Origin: JAAEQG01 sp023133475
GTDB taxonomy: Bacteria; Planctomycetota; Phycisphaerae; UBA1845
Length of the DNA stretch: 11,011 bases
NCBI GenBank assembly: GCA_030631415.1
Contig: DAOVLE010000178.1
Location: 1-11,011, forward strand
Reading direction: 5' to 3'
This document shows positions 6,891 through 11,011 of the stretch, piece by piece. Both the position numbers and the translations under genes were made by a program. The notes below the pieces were generated by a model. That model had not been told where the DNA came from. It searched no databases and saw nothing but the letters and a program-made list of their open reading frames with translations. Each line of letters opens with the position of its first letter. Position 1 is the first letter of the stretch.

Positions 6891-7655
6891 GTGACTGAAC
6901 CCCGGGTCATTGATACGGTTCTGTTCGACATCGGGAATACGTTGCTCGATTTCGAGGTGCTCGATCCTCGACTTTACTTCGACGAGGGGTTTCGTCTGGG
7001 CTATGAGTATCTGACTTCGCGTGGGTATACGCTGCCGCCGTTTGGGCGGTACTCTCGTGTTGTGCGTCGTGCCGTGCTATGGCGGTATCTGTGGTCGCGG
7101 CTGGTGCGTCGTGAGATGCGGCTTTTCGAGGGCATGATCGCCGCGCATAAGTCCCTGGGCATCGTTCTGGACCACGACACGGCGGTGGAGCTGGCATGGC
7201 AAAGTTATCTGCCCATGCGCCGGGCGGGTGTTGTGGACCCGTCAGCCCGGGCAGTCTTGCAAGAACTTCGCTCACGCGGGTACAAACTGGGGATCGTCTC
7301 CAACACCGCCACCCCACCAACCGCCCTCGATCGACACCTCCAGGAAGAGGGTGGGCTGTTGGAGTTCTTCCCCATGCGGGTGTACTCCTGTAACATCGGG
7401 TACATGAAGCCGCACCGCAGGATTTTTGAGATCGCACTGAGCCGGATGGGCTCCGTCGCCGCCGGCACCATGTACGTGGGTGACAAGGTCGAGATCGATG
7501 TGAAGGGGGCTGGGCGGTTGGGAATGGCCACCGTGCTTAAGTCGCCGAATGGGACAGGCCCACGTGGTCGCCGACAGCCGGACCACACGGTCCGTTCGCT
7601 CGCCCAGTTGCCGCAAGTGTTGGAGTCGTACGCCTTTTCATGCCCGTCGAACTGA
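6891..7655 (+). CDS. HAD-superfamily hydrolase (HAD-IA type)
   Basis: A predicted soluble phosphohydrolase. GTG 6891 follows GGAGG (6878-6882) by 8 nt. HAD motif I is FDIGNTLLDF with nucleophile Asp13, motif II Ser137 (IVSNTAT), motif III Lys173 (YMKPHRR) and motif IV GDKVEID (Asp198, Asp203), followed by the typical KGAGRLGM. A helical cap (about 25-110) lies between motifs I and II, the C1 cap position. The residue two after the nucleophile is Gly15 rather than the general acid/base Asp, a variant seen in many DIGNT-type HAD proteins, so catalysis may be altered. It has 254 residues. It overlaps aat by 16 nt, so the two are probably cotranscribed and translationally coupled. The substrate cannot be told. 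Confidence 0.88.
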   Translation: MTEPRVIDTVLFDIGNTLLDFEVLDPRLYFDEGFRLGYEYLTSRGYTLPPFGRYSRVVRRAVLWRYLWSRLVRREMRLFEGMIAAHKSLGIVLDHDTAVELAWQSYLPMRRAGVVDPSARAVLQELRSRGYKLGIVSNTATPPTALDRHLQEEGGLLEFFPMRVYSCNIGYMKPHRRIFEIALSRMGSVAAGTMYVGDKVEIDVKGAGRLGMATVLKSPNGTGPRGRRQPDHTVRSLAQLPQVLESYAFSCPSN

Positions 7656-8221
7656 CTCCCGAGCAAGTGCTCCGTGGCTACCAGCAGGGCATCTTCCCGA
7701 TGGCGGACGGCTGCGGAAGGATCGAGTTCTATGCGGCAGACCCGCGCGCGATAATCGACCCGCAAACATTCCACGTTCCGCGAACGCTGCGACAGCTCTA
7801 TCGCCAACAACGGTTCGAGTTGGCGGTCAACCGCGATTTCCCGGCGGTGTTGAGTGCCTGTGCCAACCGCCCGGAGGGGACGTGGATCTCCACGGAGATC
7901 GCCCGCGTGTACACCGAGTTGCACGAGTTGGGCTTCGCCCATAGCGTGGAGGCGTATCAGGGAAGTGCCCTGGCTGGCGGATTGTATGGGATCAGCTTTG
8001 GTGGGGCCTTCTTCGGCGAGTCGATGTTCCATCGGGTGCCCAATGCCTCGAAAGTCGCCTTGGTTTACCTGGTGGAGCGAATGAACCGGCGAGGCCTGGC
8101 ATTGTTGGACGTGCAGTTTATGACCGATCATCTCCGACAGTTCGGCACCATCGAGATTGCTCATGAGGAATACATGGAGCGGCTGACGGCGGCTTTACGC
8201 TTGCCCTGCCGCTTCGCGTGA
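7640..8221 (+). CDS. aat: Leucyl/phenylalanyl-tRNA--protein transferase
   Basis: Transfers Leu or Phe from aminoacyl-tRNA to N-terminal Lys/Arg of proteins, marking them for ClpS/ClpAP in the bacterial N-degron pathway (cytoplasm). Motifs are GYQQGIFPM, YAADPRAII, GTWIS, HELGFAHSVEAY, GESMFHRVPNASK and LLDVQFMTDH. Glu127, Asp157 and Gln159 correspond to E. coli Glu156, Asp186 and Gln188, with identical spacing. At 193 residues it is shorter than E. coli Aat (234), mainly by lacking the N-terminal segment before YQxGIFP; short forms are common. The start ATG lies inside the end of the HAD gene with only a distant GGAG, suggesting coupling. No clpS or clpA is visible nearby. Confidence 0.95.
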   Translation: MPVELTPEQVLRGYQQGIFPMADGCGRIEFYAADPRAIIDPQTFHVPRTLRQLYRQQRFELAVNRDFPAVLSACANRPEGTWISTEIARVYTELHELGFAHSVEAYQGSALAGGLYGISFGGAFFGESMFHRVPNASKVALVYLVERMNRRGLALLDVQFMTDHLRQFGTIEIAHEEYMERLTAALRLPCRFA

Positions 8222-8230
8222 AAAATCAGT

Positions 8231-8252
8231 GCCGCTCCCTTACGGTCGCGGT
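8231..8252 (+). repeat. Repeat C, forward copy
   Basis: It is identical over 22 bases to 3712-3733. It starts 9 bp after the aat stop and precedes repeat A copy 3. Confidence 0.85.
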
Positions 8253-8262
8253 GCTGGTTGGG

Positions 8263-8380
8263 GGGTGGCCCACCGCTTTAGCGGTGGGGGACACGAATGG
8301 TTCATCCGAGCATCATCGGGTCCCGTAGCGGTATGGGCGCTTGGATTCGCGTCCCCCACGGCTAAAGCCATGGGCCACCC
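8263..8380. repeat. Repeat A copy 3, with enlarged loop
   Basis: The arms are as in the 81-bp copy at 9714-9794, with the left mini-hairpin CACCGCTTTAGCGGTG, but the central loop is about 37 bp longer and partly degenerate. It lies between the convergent aat and - strand lipoprotein genes and could act as a two-way transcription barrier. Confidence 0.8.
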
Positions 8381-8385
8381 AGATG

Positions 8386-8405
8386 TAGGGCGGGTTTCAC
8401 CCGCC
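8386..8405. terminator. Repeat B single unit in convergent space
   Basis: TAGGGCGGGTTTCACCCGCC folds to a 7-bp GGCGGGT/ACCCGCC stem with a 3-nt loop. On the + strand only TT follows, so termination strength is doubtful. The inverted partner is missing here, although some of the spacer sequence (TTGCTTGG) is retained. Confidence 0.5.
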
Positions 8406-8433
8406 TTCGTTGCTTGGATTGGCCACGCTTGGG

Positions 8434-9636
8434 TCAGAATATCTCATACAACCGCGCGTCGCCTGGGGCGATGTCCAATGTCAGCTTGATTCCACCATGG
8501 CGTATCACAGTGACCGTGCCCAATGACAAAGCGGTGTTATCAGGCACCTCCACCAGGCGTTTGGCCGGCAGTCCCGCGATGACCTCGTCCAGCGTGAGCG
8601 AGCCCCTGAGGCACTGCGACCGGGAATGATTGAACACCAGCAAAAGCCGCCGCCGGCCGGTGGCAAACAGAGTTATCCCACATTGCTCATCCGCCCCCAA
8701 CGGAGCGGGAAACGATCTGACCTCCAGGCGGTCCAAGATTGGGCCCCATGCCTGCATACGCACCGCCATACGCTTGACCGCGTTGATCTGCTCGACACCG
8801 ACATTGCCGTTCCAGTCCACCAACGCCGCCCCCTGCCCGGGGACCTTACGGTACTGATCGATGACCAATCCGCCGGTCAACCCAGCCGACAAACCTGCGT
8901 GAAACCGCCATAACCAGCGACGCACGGCTGTGGCGGAACTCTCGCCAGGCTGACGGTCGCAGCCCAAGGCCATCATCGGGCGACCGGGGTGTGTTGGGGG
9001 ATGAGTATGGCACATCCGCGGATGGTGTGCATGGGACCCGGCATCAGCCGGTGTCTGCGGCGGAGCGGCGCGTATCCCCGCCCATGCCGTCAGCACGACC
9101 GACTCCAAAATCACCCCGCTGCTTTGGGCAAACGTGAGCGGCAGCGATGGGTTGGCTTCGTACAACGCCGCGATGCGCTCAATACGTTGAGCCGTTTCCT
9201 TGTCGGTGGCATATCCGAGATCAACAGCCCACGGCGTCACAATTGCCGAACTCTTGCCCTTGGTCAGCCATGAAACCGAAGTGGTGTCGAAGTCCGGGTT
9301 GCCGGTCATCACATAGTGCCGGGCTGACCGATCGGGCAGCACCGCTTTGAGATGATGCCGTTGGGCGGCTGCCGCCACCATGGCGAAGTCGGCGGGCTCG
9401 ACGTGCCGGAAGAAGACGGTATTAAGCCCCATCCGGTGGATTGTGCCAAGATCAGCCTTGAGCCGGCCAGCCAGGCGGTCACCATCTGTGCTGAGGAGCG
9501 GCTCCACGGCGTACCGGATGCCCACCGGCCAGAAGGTCTGATCCGGCTCACAACGCAGGGCTGTCCGATCCCGCGAGCAACCCCCGCCGGCGGCAAGCGG
9601 AGCCATGAGCACGGCGATTAGTAGGGCGGGTTTCAC
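8434..9636 (-). CDS. Putative lipoprotein with glycoside-hydrolase-like barrel
   Basis: From GTG 9636 the protein has 400 residues with a lipoprotein signal (VKPALLIAVLMAPLAAGGGC, acylated Cys20), so it is probably an envelope lipoprotein. The segments LKADLGTIHRMGLNTVFFRHV, FAMVAAAAQRHHLKAVLP, WLWRFHAGLSAGLTGGLVID and AALVDWNGNVGVEQINAVKRM fit a TIM-barrel glycosidase pattern, and the C-terminal LLLVFNHSR...LTLDIAPGDARLYEI fits the closing beta domain of such enzymes. I cannot place a catalytic acid pair, so it may be inactive or diverged. A His/Pro-rich insert occurs near residues 190-225. The frame is open to 9924, but the upstream residues are translated repeats B and A, so GTG 9636, which lies inside repeat B, is preferred; no good ribosome binding site precedes it. 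The family is not recognised precisely. Confidence 0.6.
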   Translation of the reverse strand: MKPALLIAVLMAPLAAGGGCSRDRTALRCEPDQTFWPVGIRYAVEPLLSTDGDRLAGRLKADLGTIHRMGLNTVFFRHVEPADFAMVAAAAQRHHLKAVLPDRSARHYVMTGNPDFDTTSVSWLTKGKSSAIVTPWAVDLGYATDKETAQRIERIAALYEANPSLPLTFAQSSGVILESVVLTAWAGIRAAPPQTPADAGSHAHHPRMCHTHPPTHPGRPMMALGCDRQPGESSATAVRRWLWRFHAGLSAGLTGGLVIDQYRKVPGQGAALVDWNGNVGVEQINAVKRMAVRMQAWGPILDRLEVRSFPAPLGADEQCGITLFATGRRRLLLVFNHSRSQCLRGSLTLDEVIAGLPAKRLVEVPDNTALSLGTVTVIRHGGIKLTLDIAPGDARLYEIF

Positions 9637-9676
9637 CCGCCTTCTCGGTGTTGCTTGGCGGGTGGAACCCGCCCTA
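9622..9676. repeat. Repeat B double unit (55 bp) overlapping a gene start
   Basis: TAGGGCGGGTTTCACCCGCC, a 15-nt spacer, then GGCGGGTGGAACCCGCCCTA: a perfect outer 20-bp inverted pair apart from one base. On the - strand its GGGTGAAACCCGCCCTA supplies GTG and the first codons of the lipoprotein gene. It is the same length and architecture as 2689-2743. Confidence 0.85.
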
Positions 9677-9677
9677 C

Positions 9678-9697
9678 CACCGGCGTGGACGCCGGTG
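9678..9697. repeat. Short perfect hairpin
   Basis: CACCGGCGTGGACGCCGGTG is self-complementary over 9 bp around a GG centre. It sits between repeats B and A in the divergent space. Confidence 0.6.
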
Positions 9698-9713
9698 CCA
9701 CCGCGGCGGGCAT

Positions 9714-9794
9714 GGGTGGCCCATCGCTTTAGCGGTGGGGGACACGAACGGTTCGCCGATTCGTGTCCCCCACGGCTAAAGCCATGGGCCACCC
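9714..9794. repeat. Repeat A copy 4 (intact 81-bp form)
   Basis: A palindrome from GGGTGGCCCATCG to CATGGGCCACCC with CACGAA/TTCGTG inner pairing and a short loop. The left mini-hairpin reads CATCGCTTTAGCGGTG, where C-G of copy 3 has become a T-G (wobble in RNA) pair. It lies in the divergent region between the - and + lipoprotein genes. Confidence 0.85.
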
Positions 9795-9823
9795 AGCCAT
9801 CGACACATACACCACGGGGCGGG

Positions 9824-9853
9824 TTGACATCGGCGATACCACCTGGATACACT
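9824..9853 (+). promoter_or_regulatory. Candidate promoter for the two-lipoprotein operon
   Basis: A perfect TTGACA (9824-9829) is separated by 18 bp from TACACT (9848-9853), four of six matches to the -10 consensus. It starts just after repeat A and about 75 bp before the first + lipoprotein gene, in a suitable position. No comparably good promoter was seen for the divergent - gene. Confidence 0.45.
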
Positions 9854-9902
9854 TTGTCTGGAGATGAGCAGTCAATCGTGCCATACATGGAGGTTGCCTT
9901 TC

Positions 9903-10448
9903 TTGGATATGTCTTTTTTGCCACTTCGCGGGCTTGGGGTTGTCGTGTTGCTGCTGGCCGGCGGTTGCAGCCGCACGCCGGTGGACATCAGCGATACCGC
10001 CACCCGGCAACAATTGTCGTTGCTTATGCCGACAAAGGTGAACATCGTCCGCCCCTTCACACGCTTCAACGGCTTCGACAACGAGAATCGGCCGGACGGA
10101 ATCGAACTGTTGGTCAGGCCTATAAACTCGCTCGGCGATCCGGTGAACATCGCCGGGCAGATCATCGTTGAACTGTACGAGTTTCGCCAGGCTTCGGGCG
10201 ACAGCAAGGGCTCTAAATACAAGCAGTGGGACATCGCCCTGGTCAGCGAACGCGATCAGCGGATGTATTGGAATCGCACGACCAACATGTATGAGTTCCA
10301 TCTCCAATTCGAGACGGCGTCGCTGCCGCCCAGCCGCAAATACGTTCTACAGGTGACCTACAACACTCCGCTCAGCGAGCACATGGTGGACGAGTACGTT
10401 TTAGAGGTGCCGCTGTCAACTCCTGCGTTGGCTGTCGGCGGAGATTAA
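9903..10448 (+). CDS. Small lipoprotein of unknown function
   Basis: The signal peptide is MDMSFLPLRGLGVVVLLLAGGCSRT, with Cys22 as the likely lipidation site, so it is probably membrane-anchored in the envelope. The mature part of about 160 residues reads as alternating strands (KVNIVRPFTRF, GIELLVRPINSLGDPV, AGQIIVELYEF, MYEFHLQFE, KYVLQVTYNTP, DEYVLEVPLS), suggesting an immunoglobulin-like beta sandwich. The start is TTG 9903 or ATG 9909: GGAGG (9889-9893) is 9 nt before TTG and 15 nt before ATG, so TTG fits the local spacing better. ATG 9864 is unlikely because it would bury the signal peptide. It precedes a BamE-like lipoprotein by 46 bp, probably in one operon. No family is recognised. 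Confidence 0.75.
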   Translation: MDMSFLPLRGLGVVVLLLAGGCSRTPVDISDTATRQQLSLLMPTKVNIVRPFTRFNGFDNENRPDGIELLVRPINSLGDPVNIAGQIIVELYEFRQASGDSKGSKYKQWDIALVSERDQRMYWNRTTNMYEFHLQFETASLPPSRKYVLQVTYNTPLSEHMVDEYVLEVPLSTPALAVGGD

Positions 10449-10494
10449 GACCATATTACTGAAGACGGGAACGGTAACCACACGGAGAAATGCA

Positions 10495-10848
10495 ATGAGA
10501 ATAACAAAATGGACCACGGGTGTAATGTTGGCGGCTGGTATCCTCTTGGTTTCGGGCGGATGTGCCGACAAGCTTACCCGCTCCCACTTCGAGATGATCG
10601 AGTTGAACATCTCCAATACCGACGATGTCGCCAGGACCATCGGCGACCCCAGCTACAAGCTGGACGACCAATGGCATTATGAGCGGGTCGATAAACACTT
10701 GAACGTCATCATCAACTTTAGCGACCAGGGCGTAGTGGCCCGAAAACAGTGGATCGACGCTCGCGGTGACGGCGTGTGGGAAGACACCCAACAGCCCGGC
10801 GATACGGATACCCACGAATCCACCAAAATCCGCAGCATTAACGAGTAG
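10495..10848 (+). CDS. Lipoprotein with BamE/SmpA-like domain
   Basis: GGAGA lies 6 nt before ATG 10495. The signal peptide MRITKWTTGVMLAAGILLVS ends at lipobox SGGC (Cys23). The mature region HFEMIELNISNTDDVARTIGDPSYKLDDQWHYE (written in part: IELNISNTDDVARTIGDP, then DQWHYERV) followed by LNVIINFSDQGVV follows the pattern of BamE/SmpA-type small domains: a helix with a spaced Asp-Asp-Val, a Gly-Asp-Pro turn, Trp-x-Tyr and a strand ending in Gly-Val-Val. BamE is an accessory lipoprotein of outer-membrane protein assembly, but the fold is reused in other lipoproteins, so the role is uncertain. It has 117 residues. Its TAG stop is the first three bases of a repeat B copy. Confidence 0.78.
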   Translation: MRITKWTTGVMLAAGILLVSGGCADKLTRSHFEMIELNISNTDDVARTIGDPSYKLDDQWHYERVDKHLNVIINFSDQGVVARKQWIDARGDGVWEDTQQPGDTDTHESTKIRSINE

Positions 10849-10865
10849 GGCGGGTTCCACCCGCC
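10846..10865 (+). terminator. Repeat B single unit: stop codon plus hairpin
   Basis: TAGGGCGGGTTCCACCCGCC gives the stop codon of the BamE-like gene and a 7-bp stem immediately after it, as at thrS. Only TT follows the stem, so termination may be weak. Confidence 0.55.
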
Positions 10866-10897
10866 TTATCACCGGCGGGGGGGATGGGAAACGTGAT

Positions 10898-10930
10898 GAA
10901 TTGAGAATGGAGAATTGAGAATTGAGAATG
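10898..10930 (+). repeat. Heptamer array (GAATTGA type)
   Basis: GAATTGA, GAATGGA, GAATTGA, GAATTGA and a partial GAATG. It precedes repeat E copy 2, the same order as at 4885-4995. Confidence 0.85.
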
Positions 10931-10955
10931 TGGACGCTCGCAACGACGCAGCGGT

Positions 10956-11007
10956 GTTTAGCGGCGACAAGTCCACCGCGTTTAGCGGCTCCCCAACGGG
11001 GAGCGTG
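10956..11007 (+). repeat. Repeat E copy 2, at window edge
   Basis: It differs from 4944-4995 at two positions of 52 and keeps the GCTCCCC/GGGGAGC stem. The window ends four bases later, so the full unit may continue. Confidence 0.85.
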
Positions 11008-11011
11008 AAGA

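Noticed and set aside
7205..8164. 319-residue - strand frame
   Set aside because: It spans the complement of two firmly identified genes (HAD and aat).
9637..9924. N-terminal extension of the - strand lipoprotein to ATG 9924
   Set aside because: The extra 96 residues are translated repeat A and B sequence and would bury the signal peptide.
9605..10171. 188-residue + frame
   Set aside because: It translates repeats B and A and then the wrong frame of the lipoprotein gene.

Overview
The window most likely comes from a Planctomycetota genome, perhaps Phycisphaerae (inference). The basis is moderately high GC, short lipoproteins with Gly-Gly-Cys lipoboxes, few long operons, and intergenic spaces filled with long palindromes of a kind I associate with that phylum. 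Nine protein genes are supportable, eight on + and one on -. No tRNA, rRNA, CRISPR array or transposase gene was seen.

Layout: 1-251 is repeat DNA. A good extended -10 promoter (273-300) and a long leader (301-534) precede thrS (535-2691). A stop-codon/hairpin repeat follows, then infC (2790-3470). Neither thrS nor infC appears to start at ATG, GTG or TTG: thrS probably starts at CTG 535 (or ATT 541) and infC at ATC 2790. The space at 3508-3840 is stacked palindromes, one of them split by a 114-bp inverted-repeat element flanked by an 8-bp near-duplication. Next come an NrnA-like DHH phosphoesterase (3866-4906), an AlkP-superfamily phosphodiesterase (5106-6533), a HAD hydrolase (6891-7655) overlapping aat (7640-8221), a palindrome-filled convergent space, a - strand glycosidase-like lipoprotein (8434-9636), and divergently two small + strand lipoproteins (9903-10448 and 10495-10848), the second BamE/SmpA-like.

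Functionally the left part is translation (ThrRS, IF3), joined by RNA/nucleotide turnover (NrnA-like, a phosphodiesterase, a HAD phosphatase-like enzyme) and N-degron tagging (Aat). The right part is cell-envelope lipoproteins. I do not see one pathway linking them all.

The most unusual content is between and at the edges of genes. Four repeat families recur: A, an 81-bp palindrome; B, a 20-bp stop-plus-hairpin, sometimes doubled into a 55-bp unit; heptamer arrays; and E, a 52-bp module. They are not just filler. They supply stop codons for four genes (thrS, nrnA-like, the phosphodiesterase and the BamE-like gene), the probable start codon and first signal-peptide residues of the - strand lipoprotein, and inverted arrays that bracket two same-strand intergenic spaces. 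No recognisable defence or biosynthetic system is present.
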